DNA of 56,254 nucleotides from an uncultured Lachnospiraceae bacterium (GTDB lineage Bacteria; Bacillota; Clostridia; Lachnospirales; Lachnospiraceae), in contig CANQUG010000017.1 in assembly GCA_947626985.1 (NCBI GenBank), positions 1-56,254 of the forward strand. Reading direction: 5' to 3'. The translations under genes and the position numbers were made by a program. Of the stretch, positions 1-8,846 are shown one piece after another (the stretch's first letter is position 1; the number at the start of each line of letters is the position of its first letter). The notes under the pieces are model-generated. The model saw nothing but the letters and a program-made list of their open reading frames with translations. It did not search any database and was not told where the DNA came from.

Positions 1-2
1 AG

Positions 3-77
3 ATCAATGAAGGGATACAGCTGACGAGGACCGGGGAGGCCATTAAGGTGGTGCTGCATCCCTGGGATGAGGTATAA
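3..77 (+). CDS. C-terminal tail of a truncated upstream gene, possibly a zinc-type alcohol dehydrogenase
   Basis: An open frame enters from the left edge and stops at TAA 75-77, giving 24 codons that end in KVVLHPWDEV. The short tail is reminiscent of medium-chain zinc-dependent dehydrogenases, which often end in KVVLHP-like strings, and a dehydrogenase would fit an operon with an aldolase and a sugar kinase. The fragment is too short to assign, so the family is a guess. It lies 59 bases upstream of the aldolase start on the same strand with no clear terminator between, so co-transcription is plausible. Confidence 0.35.
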   Translation: MNEGIQLTRTGEAIKVVLHPWDEV

Positions 78-136
78 AATCGGCGGAACGATAGCTGCTT
101 TGGCAGTAATAATATATTAAGAAAGGAACAGAAAAA

Positions 137-796
137 ATGAAATACGAGAATATCAGAAAACAGGTTCTGGAAGCAATTTTACAGGCGGTTGATCAGGGGC
201 TGATCCATGGGACCAGCGGAAATATTGCCCTGAGAGACAGCGAGAACAGAAATATCGTGGCGATTACGCCCAGCGGAATTTCCTATGCGGGTATGAAGGC
301 AGAGGATATCGCCATTGTGGAGATGAAAGAGGACGGCACCAACGAGTGGATCGACGGACCCTACAAGCCATCATCCGAGCTGCCCATGCATACGGCAGTT
401 ATGCGTGCCAGACAGGACGTGAACGCTACAGTACATACTCACAGCATGTTTGCCACCATTATGGCTATGGGAGAAAATCCGGTGATCCGTCCCATCACTC
501 CGCCTCAGTGCGAGTTCACGCCCATAGGGATCGTTCCCTTCACTATGCCGGGAAGCAATGACGTTGCTAAAAAGGTGGCGGACGCTCTCGGGGAGAAGGG
601 CAGAGCCTGCCTGATCAAGAATCACGGTATGTTCAGCTGCGGAAAGGATATGAAGGCCGCAATGCATGCAACCATTTACACCGAGGAGATGGCTCAGACG
701 ACCTATTATGCCAAGGTTCTCGGCACCTATGAGCCTATGCCCGAGGAAGCGGAGCGGATGATGAAGGCGCTGATCGAGGCGGACCAGGCCGTTTAA
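137..796 (+). CDS. Class II aldolase/epimerase, FucA-AraD family
   Basis: This 219-residue cytoplasmic protein is the size of L-fuculose-1-phosphate aldolase and L-ribulose-5-phosphate 4-epimerase. The family signature is intact: GTSGN near residue 26, TPSG at 44, SSE at 79-81, HTH at 100-102 and KNHG at 161. E81, H100, H102 and H163 match the catalytic/zinc set of FucA-type enzymes. It probably cleaves a ketose 1-phosphate into dihydroxyacetone phosphate and an aldehyde, or epimerises a pentulose phosphate; the sequence does not decide which. The start follows an AAGAAAGGAACAG ribosome site. The sugar kinase 38 bases downstream would supply the phosphorylated substrate. Confidence 0.88.
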   Translation: MKYENIRKQVLEAILQAVDQGLIHGTSGNIALRDSENRNIVAITPSGISYAGMKAEDIAIVEMKEDGTNEWIDGPYKPSSELPMHTAVMRARQDVNATVHTHSMFATIMAMGENPVIRPITPPQCEFTPIGIVPFTMPGSNDVAKKVADALGEKGRACLIKNHGMFSCGKDMKAAMHATIYTEEMAQTTYYAKVLGTYEPMPEEAERMMKALIEADQAV

Positions 797-833
797 AACA
801 CAGAAGGCATAATGAGAAGGAGTATGGAAAGAA

Positions 834-2387
834 ATGAGTACAGCTGAAAACTACCTTTTGGGAATGGACTGCGGCACCACGAATATGAAGGCTGTGATTC
901 TGTCGGAGGACGGAACGGTGGCGGCCGAGGCCCAGTGTCCCAGCCGGTTCCTTTCGCCGGGTCCCGGAATGCATGAGCAGGACGCCCGTGACTGGTGGGA
1001 AAACGCGGTCCGTATTTTCCGTGAACTGACAGAGCAGGCCGGACCTGAGGCAGCTGGAAGGATCCGGGGGATTTGCGTGAGTTCCCATACGGTTTCCATG
1101 CTTCCGGTGGACGAAAAGGGGGAACCGCTGCGGAACGCTATCACCTACCAGGACGTGCGTTCCTCGCGGGAGTTTTCGGAGCTTCTGGAAGCAGTGGGAG
1201 AAGAACGGTTCAACAGGATCATCGGGGGGAAGCCCTCCATTGCTTTTCTGCCCAATAAGCTTCTCTGGTTTAAAAAGCATGAGAGCGAATTGTTCTCCCG
1301 CACCGCAGCGGTTCTGCAGGCAAGCTCCTACATTAATTATAAGCTTACCGGGGTTTTGTCTTCGGATCTGGATCAGGCATGCAGAACTCAGTGTATGGAT
1401 GTCGCCACCATGACGTGGTCGGAGGAGATCGGAGCTGCGCTTGGGGTGGATCTGGACAGTATTCTGCCGCCTGTCTATAAAACCGACGACGTGATCGGAC
1501 GGGTGACCGCGGAAGCGGCAGCAGCTACCGGATTAAAGGAAGGGATCCCGGTTCTCGCGGGATGCTCGGACGCTCTGGCCGCCATGCATGCCACCGGAAT
1601 CAGCCGTCTGGGAGAGGCGGGGGAATCCTCCGGCACCACATCCCTTGTATTTCTGGGAAGCGAAGCCAAGGGAACCCCGGATATTCCCGTCATATCAAGA
1701 CCGGGCACCATAGAGGGGATCTCCTGGATGTTTGACGCGCCCATTCAGTCCAGCGGGGCTGCCATAAAATGGTACATCGACACCTTCGCGGCGGAGGAAA
1801 AGGAATACTGCAGGCAGAATGAAAGGAATATCTATGACTATCTCAATGAGCTGGCGCTGCAGTCCGAACCCGGAGCTGGCGGGCTGCTGTTTTTCCCCTA
1901 TCTGCTGGGCGAACGGGCGCCGCTCTGGAACGACTATGCCAGAGGCATGTTTATCGGACTGACGATGACGACCACCAGAAGCGATCTGATCCGGGCAGTG
2001 TTTGAGGGAACCGCCTTCGCCCTTCGTCACGTGATGGAAACGATAAAAATTTCCGGAGCGGAAGCGGACTGTATCCGTATCTGCGGAGGAGGCGCCAGAA
2101 GCCGCACCTGGAACAGGATCAAAGCCGCCATGCTGCGCATACCGGTGAAGGTTCTGGATGAGACTTCCGGAAATGTTCCGGTGGGAGACGCCCTCATCGC
2201 AGGATGCAGAACCGGTGTGTTTAAAAATATGGCGGAGGCCACGGAGAAGGCGGTAAAGATAAAGGAAGTGATCCAGCCGGATCCGGAATGGGCGGCCGTA
2301 TACGACAGGCTGTATCCTTATTACATCGGCATGTACCGGCATCTGGACGAAGACCTGAAGGGGCTGAAGCGTACGCTGGAGCTGTAA
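834..2387 (+). CDS. FGGY-family carbohydrate kinase
   Basis: The 517-residue protein has the full two-domain FGGY fold. GMDCGTTNMK at residues 10-19 is the N-terminal phosphate-binding loop, GCSDALAAM around 243-251 contains the likely catalytic Asp (D246), and GGGARS near 418 is the C-terminal ATP-binding turn. It phosphorylates a ketose or polyol with ATP and resembles xylulokinase-like members, but the substrate cannot be read. Pairing with a class II aldolase suggests a ketose kinase feeding an aldolase. The GAAGGAG ribosome site lies about nine bases before the ATG. The gene ends at 2387 and directly abuts the stop codon of the convergent AraC gene. Confidence 0.9.
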   Translation: MSTAENYLLGMDCGTTNMKAVILSEDGTVAAEAQCPSRFLSPGPGMHEQDARDWWENAVRIFRELTEQAGPEAAGRIRGICVSSHTVSMLPVDEKGEPLRNAITYQDVRSSREFSELLEAVGEERFNRIIGGKPSIAFLPNKLLWFKKHESELFSRTAAVLQASSYINYKLTGVLSSDLDQACRTQCMDVATMTWSEEIGAALGVDLDSILPPVYKTDDVIGRVTAEAAAATGLKEGIPVLAGCSDALAAMHATGISRLGEAGESSGTTSLVFLGSEAKGTPDIPVISRPGTIEGISWMFDAPIQSSGAAIKWYIDTFAAEEKEYCRQNERNIYDYLNELALQSEPGAGGLLFFPYLLGERAPLWNDYARGMFIGLTMTTTRSDLIRAVFEGTAFALRHVMETIKISGAEADCIRICGGGARSRTWNRIKAAMLRIPVKVLDETSGNVPVGDALIAGCRTGVFKNMAEATEKAVKIKEVIQPDPEWAAVYDRLYPYYIGMYRHLDEDLKGLKRTLEL

Positions 2388-4868
2388 TCACGGAACTGGT
2401 CGGTCCCATTTGATGGACACATATCGCAGCTCAAAGGGCTTCATCCGGGCCTGGTAGAGATATTCCGGCGTTTCACAGGCTATACGGCGGAGACGGATAT
2501 CCGGAATCGTGTGAAAGACCTTCCGGTCGTCCGAGTACTGGTCCAGGAGGACTCCTCCGCAGGAAAGCCATTTTTCATATGCGCTGCCGGACTCATAATT
2601 GATGACCTCTTCGGTGATCAGCATGGCGCCGGAGGGCAGATCGGTAAGCCGGAGATGGATTTTCCGGTCCGGGTAAGCGGAGTAAAACCGGTTCACATCC
2701 TCCGGGCAAAAGGGCTCCAGCCACTGGGACTGGGGAATGTTGTAGTAGAACAGCATTCGTATTTCTTGTCCCTCCCGGGTAACGATGAAACCGTCTCCGC
2801 TGGTGAGACAGCGGCTTCCAAGGCGGGAAAGGTATACCAGAGCATAATAGGAAGCCTTTTTTCCTCCGGGCTGGGTGAGCAGTCCCCGGCTGCCGGAAAA
2901 CTGGGGATTTCCCATGGCCCCCTCTGTGGTGCAGTCGCTGGCGAACCAGTAGCCGAAGTTTTCGAACTCCGTCCGGTGAGACAGTGTGATAAGAATAGGA
3001 AACATGGCCCCTGCGCAGCTGTCGCACACAGGATTCAGCTGAAAGGAGTAGTAGTATTCCATCAGGTGTATCGGCAGGTCCTCGGGGTATTTCAGCAGCC
3101 GGAGCTGATGCCGGAATTCCGCCTGAAAGGCATGAAGCTCAAAGGGCTGGATGCGGAAGGGCCGCAAAGTCTGAGTGAACGCCGCAAAGGAGAGATTCAG
3201 CTCCTGAGGCATACAGTCGTTCTGGGCGCAGAAGCGCAGATACTGCTTTGCGAAATTCATGCCCGCGCCGCTGCTGGTGATGGCCGGAGATACGATCTTT
3301 ATGCCGGGAAGAATGGAACGAAGGAGCCGGAAGGTACGCAGATAAAAGGAAAAATACTCCTCCGGATCATCCCCCTGTCTCATCACCGCAAATTCCATAG
3401 TGGGACAGAGAATGAACCGGCATTCCAGCAGCCAGTCTCCGAAGGTCCTGTGAAGAGAGGAAAACAATTTTTTCAGATAATCCTCCCAGTCCTCCCAGAA
3501 TTCCGGAAAAACCAGACTGCTTCCGTCCACCAGACGTTCTCCGGAGACGTCGGACGCCAGAAAGGAGGGCGTATTTCCCAGCTGTATGATCATCCTCATG
3601 GACAGGGACCGGACAAAGCGCAGCACTTTTTCATACAGCATGAAGCTGTATTCAAATTTATGTTCACCCCCGGACACAGAGGTGGCGGGGGTGAAGATCT
3701 GCATGTCGTCGGACAGGAAGCCGCGGCAGTTGATGTACCGGAAACGCATGTCCTTCTGCATGAGCCGGACCTGTTCCTGAACCTCATCCAGAAGGAGATC
3801 CTTCAGGCGGGGGATATTCAGTATGCAGTTTTTCCCGGCTATGGCGTTTTCCTCACCCTCTTCCAGGAAGGAAACGGGGCCGGGTTCCTTCCAGTCGAAA
3901 TTCTTTTCTTTTTCCATTTCCGTGAAAGCTTTCGGGAGCTGATCCGCGGCGGAGGTCTGCTCCTGCCTGAGAACGGCGAAATATTGCTTCTCATAAAGAA
4001 AACGGATATTGTCCCGTATGGAATGCTCCTCCCTGTCCGTGAGCTCCTGAAAGAGCTGCCTGCGGTAATCCGAAGGCTTCATCCCGTATGCTTCCTGAAA
4101 AGCCTGACTGAAGGCCCGGGCGTTGGGGAACCCGGTTTTCTGGGCGATGGACTGGATCTCCTGGGCGGTCTGCAGAAGCAGAGGCATGGCCTTCTGCAGC
4201 CTCAGGCCCGTCAGGTATTCCATGAAATGCATGCCGGTATATTTCTGGAAAAGTCTGGAGAGGTGTGAGGGCGTGTAAAAAAACATGTCCGCCAGATCCT
4301 TCAGCTGGAGAGGCTCCATATAGGAACGGTTCAAAATATTCAGGATCTCGCCGAAATCGTGCTCCTGCCGGATCCTGGAAGGGGAGCTGCCCTGTCTGGC
4401 CATGGGCGCGGGCCCGGAGGACAAAAAGCCTGTGAGCAGAAGATACAGGCATTCCTTCCACAGGGACTGGATCCTCAGATAATAATGGATTCCTCCTTCA
4501 TACTGAGCCCGGAGAATCTCTCCCAGAAGCCGGTGCACAGGCCGGTAGGGAAGATCGGCTTCCGCTCCGGCGGAGCAGAAGAGGATTTCTCCGGAAAGCT
4601 GGGGAAAACAGGCGGGGGGAATAAAAAAGAACATCAGAGCGCAGTCCTTCGGCGCGTAACCGAAGGATTTTCCCTCCGTGATAAACAGGAGATCTCCGGG
4701 AGCCAGGAGGAAATCCCGGCTGTCGTAAGTGCAGCGGAGTTCTCCCTTCAGAATGCAGAGCAGTACGTTTTTGGAATACACTCTCCGGGCCGGATGGTCC
4801 GGCACAGCCACATATCCCACAATTCCCAGTTCTTTTGTCTCTTCTGTGACAGTCCAGCGATTGTTCAT
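2388..4868 (-). CDS. AraC-family regulator with C-terminal GH39-like sensor domain (copy A)
   Basis: This 826-residue protein starts with a cupin-like AraC ligand fold (LAPGDLLFI), followed by two AraC helix-turn-helix motifs at about residues 173-275 (LKDLADMFFYTPSHLSRLF, then the IAQKTGFPNARAFSQAF recognition helix) and a long domain similar to GH39 beta-xylosidases from about 340 to 780. The site of the GH39 acid/base NEP motif reads LLECRFILC, so the acid/base Glu is absent, while MEYYYSF near residue 604 resembles the nucleophile strand. I infer a carbohydrate sensor rather than an enzyme. The ATG at 4868 is preferred over the more upstream codon at 4919 because AAAGGAAG lies seven bases before it. 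It is transcribed away from the solute-binding protein, GH5 and GH43 genes it probably controls. Confidence 0.85.
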   Translation of the reverse strand: MNNRWTVTEETKELGIVGYVAVPDHPARRVYSKNVLLCILKGELRCTYDSRDFLLAPGDLLFITEGKSFGYAPKDCALMFFFIPPACFPQLSGEILFCSAGAEADLPYRPVHRLLGEILRAQYEGGIHYYLRIQSLWKECLYLLLTGFLSSGPAPMARQGSSPSRIRQEHDFGEILNILNRSYMEPLQLKDLADMFFYTPSHLSRLFQKYTGMHFMEYLTGLRLQKAMPLLLQTAQEIQSIAQKTGFPNARAFSQAFQEAYGMKPSDYRRQLFQELTDREEHSIRDNIRFLYEKQYFAVLRQEQTSAADQLPKAFTEMEKEKNFDWKEPGPVSFLEEGEENAIAGKNCILNIPRLKDLLLDEVQEQVRLMQKDMRFRYINCRGFLSDDMQIFTPATSVSGGEHKFEYSFMLYEKVLRFVRSLSMRMIIQLGNTPSFLASDVSGERLVDGSSLVFPEFWEDWEDYLKKLFSSLHRTFGDWLLECRFILCPTMEFAVMRQGDDPEEYFSFYLRTFRLLRSILPGIKIVSPAITSSGAGMNFAKQYLRFCAQNDCMPQELNLSFAAFTQTLRPFRIQPFELHAFQAEFRHQLRLLKYPEDLPIHLMEYYYSFQLNPVCDSCAGAMFPILITLSHRTEFENFGYWFASDCTTEGAMGNPQFSGSRGLLTQPGGKKASYYALVYLSRLGSRCLTSGDGFIVTREGQEIRMLFYYNIPQSQWLEPFCPEDVNRFYSAYPDRKIHLRLTDLPSGAMLITEEVINYESGSAYEKWLSCGGVLLDQYSDDRKVFHTIPDIRLRRIACETPEYLYQARMKPFELRYVSIKWDRPVP

Positions 4869-5236
4869 TCTTTTTCTTCCTTTCTGCTTCGGGGCGATGA
4901 GCTTCCTGCAATAAATCACAGGCTGTTTGACTATAGTAATACTTTATCATTGAAAAATCCCTTTTGCAAGGAAAACGGAAATTTCGGGCAGATAAGATGC
5001 AAATAATTTCCGAATGGCGGCGTGCCCGGGAAAATTAAGGAACATTTGACAAAAACATGCCTGCGCAACGGCAAAAAAACGGCTGTTGTGTTCTGAAAAA
5101 ATGGATTATCCTGATATCACAACATACAAAAGGGATCCGGACCGGAGGCTCCTGCAAAGGGCCTGGACAGCCGGGTCCGCCGCGGGAGAATCCCGGGCAG
5201 CATAACAGGGAATCATAATTTAAGGAGGATTTTACC
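4869..5236. promoter_or_regulatory. Divergent intergenic region between AraC copy A and the glycoside operon
   Basis: These 368 bases hold no convincing gene. They must contain the promoters for the leftward AraC gene and the rightward solute-binding protein operon. AATTTCCGAATGG at 5005-5017 resembles AATTTTCGAATGA at 11186-11198 upstream of the sugar symporter, and GAAATTTCGGG at 4978-4988 may be a related half-site; these are candidate AraC operators. A TTGACA-like hexamer is at 5046-5051 but I see no well-spaced -10 box. AAGGAGG at 5222-5228 is the ribosome site of the solute-binding protein. Confidence 0.5.
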
Positions 5237-6883
5237 ATGATGAAGAAGAGGCTTTTGACATTTCTGACGGTTTCCGGTCTGATCGCAGGCTGTGTGGTAC
5301 CTGCGCTCTCTGTACAGGCAGAGGAGGGGGACGTGACGAAGACGGCTGTGGGAGAATACACGGCGGAAAATCCCTATGAGCTGACATTTCCTTTCCTGGA
5401 GTTCTATCCCCAGGACGCGGACGCAAGACAGGCAGTTGAGGACGCCATGAATGAATTTATGGTTCCGGAGTACCACATCAGGGTGGAATTCCTTCCGCTG
5501 GAGCTGTCTCAGTATCAGCAGACCCTCTCTCTGATGATTTCCGGAGGAGATAAGCTGGATATTCTGCCGGTAGATACGAATCAGGTGAACACGCTGATCG
5601 GCATGAACGGCGTGGTGGACCTGACTCCCTATATGGATACGGAGGACGGCCAGAAGATCAAGGACGCGCTGGGCGAGGAGATCGCCATGGCGGGAAATCA
5701 GAACGGTATTCTGTACGGGTTTGCGGCCAACAGGGAATTCAGCAGCGGCGCGGGACTCTGCATGAGAAAGGACGTCTGCGACGAGCTGGGAATCACGGAA
5801 AAGTACGGACTGGACGAGAACAGCGATATCTATACCGGAAAGGTTTATGACTGGTCGGTAGCGGAAGAGATCTTTGCCCAGGTGGCGGAGGCTCATCCGG
5901 AAATGACGCCGGTTTACATTCAGGGTATGACCGATGAGTCCAAGGTTTTCATTGCTTATGATAATCTGATGGACGGTTTCGGCGTAGTGGACTGGCAGAA
6001 GGATCATACCTCCACGGAGGTGGTGAACCTGTATGAAACAGAAGAGTACAAAGAGTACGCAACCATGATGGCGGACTGGTACGACAAGGGTTATATTTAT
6101 AAGGACGCAGCCACGGATCAGCAGGGTTCCACTACGGTATTCAAGGCGGGAAATACCTTTTCCTATATAACGACTCTGAAGCCCGGCTTTAATGTTCAGA
6201 ACAAGATGGCCACCGGAATTGAGAGCTACTGCATGTATTTCGGAAAGCAGCCCGAATGTCTGATTTCCACTGCGGCCGTAAACTTCGGAAGCACCGGTAT
6301 TGCCACCAACAGCGAGGATCCGGAGATGGCGTTCAAATTTATCGCCGCCCTGTACAGTGATCCCAGAGTTATGAACACCTGGCAGTACGGTATTGAAGGC
6401 GTGAACTATCAGGTACTGGACGACGGAACCGCTACCTATGTGGACGGAGAGGACGGAGGAAACTTCAAGTATCATCAGGGAACCGCCTGGAGCGCCGGAA
6501 ATCAGTTTATCGCCTATGTATGGAACGACGGAACCGTTACTGCGGACTACTGGGATCAGATTAAGGATTACAACAAGTGGTCGTTCTATTCACCGGCTTT
6601 CGGCTTCGCATGGAACAACTCGGAGCATCAGACAAATCTGGCGGCGCTGCAGAACGCGCTGGGAACCTACCGTGCAGCCCTGGAGACAGGTTCTGTAGGC
6701 GGCGCGGACAAGGTAGAGGAAACTCTTCAGAAGCTGAACGACGCTCTTTATGCCTCCGGACTTCAGGATGTCATGGACGCCAAGCAGGAACAGCTGAACG
6801 CATGGGTGGAGGAAAACGGCGGAATCGCCCAGACTCCGGAGGAAAATCTTGAGATGATTGCAACTGCGGAAGCAGCGGAATAA
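5237..6883 (+). CDS. Extracellular solute-binding protein, LplA/LipO type (DUF3502 C-terminus)
   Basis: A 548-residue exported ABC-type binding protein. The N-terminus is a signal peptide, MMKKRLLTFLTVSGLIAGC, whose IAGC could be a lipobox; SVQA followed by EE is an alternative signal-peptidase I site. The C-terminal part (PAFGFAWNN, then an ALETGSVGGADK repeat-like stretch and KQEQLNAWVEENGG) is typical of the DUF3502 region of LipO/LplA proteins, which bind oligosaccharides for LplB/YtcP permeases. No permease gene lies nearby, so it must use a transporter encoded elsewhere or act in sensing. AAGGAGG lies eight bases before the ATG. It heads an operon with GH5, probably under the divergent AraC regulator. 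Confidence 0.85.
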   Translation: MMKKRLLTFLTVSGLIAGCVVPALSVQAEEGDVTKTAVGEYTAENPYELTFPFLEFYPQDADARQAVEDAMNEFMVPEYHIRVEFLPLELSQYQQTLSLMISGGDKLDILPVDTNQVNTLIGMNGVVDLTPYMDTEDGQKIKDALGEEIAMAGNQNGILYGFAANREFSSGAGLCMRKDVCDELGITEKYGLDENSDIYTGKVYDWSVAEEIFAQVAEAHPEMTPVYIQGMTDESKVFIAYDNLMDGFGVVDWQKDHTSTEVVNLYETEEYKEYATMMADWYDKGYIYKDAATDQQGSTTVFKAGNTFSYITTLKPGFNVQNKMATGIESYCMYFGKQPECLISTAAVNFGSTGIATNSEDPEMAFKFIAALYSDPRVMNTWQYGIEGVNYQVLDDGTATYVDGEDGGNFKYHQGTAWSAGNQFIAYVWNDGTVTADYWDQIKDYNKWSFYSPAFGFAWNNSEHQTNLAALQNALGTYRAALETGSVGGADKVEETLQKLNDALYASGLQDVMDAKQEQLNAWVEENGGIAQTPEENLEMIATAEAAE

Positions 6884-6894
6884 AGGAAAAGGAT

Positions 6895-8580
6895 ATGAGC
6901 AGATTATATCAGGATATGGTCAGAGGCTTTCTGCGGACAGAAGGCAGAAGGATCGTAAATGAAGAGGGAGAAACCGTGATCCTCCGGGGCTGGGGAGCGG
7001 GAAACTGGATGAATCCGGAAGGCTTTATGGTGGGAGGGACCTCTCCCTCCCCCGGAGCCTACATACAGCCCAAAAAGCTGGACCGGGCAAGATCCATGGA
7101 CGCGCTGATCCGGGAGCTCTGCGGAACGGAGTACGCCAGGTGCTTCTGGCCCAGATGGTACCGGAAGCAACTGGGAGAGAAGGATATTCAGGCCATGGCG
7201 GAGCTGGGCTACAATTCCGTGCGTCTTCCCCTGAACAGCGCCGCGTTTCTTCTGGAGGAGCCGGGGATCCAGTGGAATGAGGACAGCTTTGCCATGCTGG
7301 ATGAGGTGCTGGACTGGTGCGAAAAATACAGAATCTACGCTATTCTGGATCTGCACGCGGCTCCCGGAGGTCAGTCCTGCGGGGCCTGCGACAACGGGGT
7401 GGACAACGTTCCCCATCTGTTCATTGATGAGGAGAATGGGGAGCGGGCGATGCTTCTGTGGGAGGAGCTGGCCGGCCGTTACAGAGAGCGGTGGATCGTG
7501 GGAGCCTACGATCTTCTGAACGAGCCCATCAACGATCCCTCACAGATTCCCGCGTATGAGGAGAAGCTGAAGGAGTTTTACGATGAGGTGATCGCCAGGA
7601 TCCGGAAGATCGACCAGAAACATCTCCTGACAGTGGAGGGAACAGTCTGGTCCACACATCCGGGGATCTTCGATCATGACTATGATCCGGTTTGTAAAAA
7701 CTGGTGCATTCATATACACAACTACCGGTACATTCCGGAGACCCAGGAGCTTTCCGCCATGATGGAACGTTCTCTGGCGCTGAACGTGCCCATCTGGATG
7801 GGCGAGGGAGGAGCCGGTGAAAAGGAAAACGCGGTCTTTCTGCAGATTCTGGAGCAGGAGAATATCGGATACAGTCTCTGGTGCTGGAAGACGGTGGTGG
7901 GCGGAGCGGACGGAGTGATGGCTCCGGATATGGCTCCGGCAGCACACGGACTTCCCGCGGACTGGAATCTGGTGTTTGATTACGCGGACCATGGCGGACC
8001 GAAGCCCGGCTACGAAAAGAGCAAACGAATTTTTGACGAATATCTGGAGCTTCTGGATTACGATCGGTGCAGCCATCCGGAAACCAGGCATGAGTATATT
8101 CTCCGGAAACCGGGCGTTTCCATTCCCGGAGCGGGATACGATCATGGGGAATTCGGAACCGCCTTTCACGGAAACTGGAGCTATGGAAACGCGTTCCAGT
8201 ACCGGGAAGCCGACCGGATGAAGCTGGTGCTGAGGGAGGGAGCCAAAGCGCCGGGGCCCAAAACGCTCTGGGGATTCTATGGCTACGGACTGAACCCGCC
8301 TTCAGCTCTGGAGAATCTGGCTCTGGCTCTCCGCAAGGGAGAGTTCGTGCACTACACCGTGCGGGACGTCCGGGAAAGCTGCCGGGTTTCCCTGAGGCTT
8401 GGAGCGCTCAGTCAGGGAATCCTGCTTGTATCCTGCGGCGGAACAGAGAGCCGTCTGGAGATCACACCGGCAGAAACCGTTCAGGAGCTTCCGGCGCTGA
8501 CGCTTCCTCAGGGTGAGGAATACGCGGTGCGCGTCGAGGCTCTGGAGGGGGAGATTTATCTGGAGGAAGTAAAGTTTTAA
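6895..8580 (+). CDS. Glycoside hydrolase family 5
   Basis: This 561-residue enzyme begins 11 bases after the binding-protein gene, so the two are co-transcribed. GH5 hallmarks are present: RLPLN near residue 110, LDLHAAPGGQ at 151-160, YDLLNEP with acid/base E210, HIHNY near 273-277 and WMGEGG with nucleophile E304. The family acts on beta-1,4-glucans, mannans and related glycosides; the subfamily is unclear. There is no signal peptide, so it should act inside the cell on imported oligosaccharides. The last 150 residues or so form a beta-rich extension with no catalytic motif. Confidence 0.9.
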   Translation: MSRLYQDMVRGFLRTEGRRIVNEEGETVILRGWGAGNWMNPEGFMVGGTSPSPGAYIQPKKLDRARSMDALIRELCGTEYARCFWPRWYRKQLGEKDIQAMAELGYNSVRLPLNSAAFLLEEPGIQWNEDSFAMLDEVLDWCEKYRIYAILDLHAAPGGQSCGACDNGVDNVPHLFIDEENGERAMLLWEELAGRYRERWIVGAYDLLNEPINDPSQIPAYEEKLKEFYDEVIARIRKIDQKHLLTVEGTVWSTHPGIFDHDYDPVCKNWCIHIHNYRYIPETQELSAMMERSLALNVPIWMGEGGAGEKENAVFLQILEQENIGYSLWCWKTVVGGADGVMAPDMAPAAHGLPADWNLVFDYADHGGPKPGYEKSKRIFDEYLELLDYDRCSHPETRHEYILRKPGVSIPGAGYDHGEFGTAFHGNWSYGNAFQYREADRMKLVLREGAKAPGPKTLWGFYGYGLNPPSALENLALALRKGEFVHYTVRDVRESCRVSLRLGALSQGILLVSCGGTESRLEITPAETVQELPALTLPQGEEYAVRVEALEGEIYLEEVKF

Positions 8581-8765
8581 GAAAAACGTTACGGCCTTTA
8601 CAGGCTGTTCTGTTTGAAGGGCAAAACATTGGGTCTGTTTTTTACCTTTTTCCGGTACATTTTCCGGAGAAAACAGTTTCCGACAAAAATAACGGCAAAA
8701 GAGAGGGCGCATCCTGCCCTCTTTTTGTCTATAATGAAGCGTACGGAAATAAGAATGGGAGGATT
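8581..8765 (+). promoter_or_regulatory. Intergenic region with terminator and restart promoter for GH43
   Basis: The gap after GH5 contains the inverted repeat TCCGG/CCGGA around 8651-8669, a terminator hairpin at 8702-8726 and then TATAAT at 8730-8735. The arrangement suggests the GH5 transcript ends and a new one starts for GH43. No canonical -35 box is seen at the right distance, which suits an activator-dependent promoter. Confidence 0.45.
8702..8726 (+). terminator. Rho-independent terminator after GH5
   Basis: Arms AGAGGGC (8702-8708) and GCCCTCT (8716-8722) are perfectly complementary around a seven-base loop and are followed by TTTTT. It lies 121 bases beyond the GH5 stop. Confidence 0.75.
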
Positions 8766-8846
8766 ATGGCGGCTGCCTCCGGGGAGCGGTCCATAACCGT
8801 TCTTTCGTGGGAAATATTGATAAAAAAGTACAGGGAGGCTGAAAAA

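Noticed and set aside
2511-4268. 585-codon plus-strand open frame opposite AraC copy A
   Set aside because: It lies wholly antisense to a well-supported AraC gene, has no recognisable domain and no ribosome site. GC-rich codon bias leaves such long shadow frames.
5213-6475. 420-codon minus-strand frame opposite the solute-binding protein
   Set aside because: The plus-strand gene has a signal peptide, ribosome site and family motifs; the antisense frame has none.
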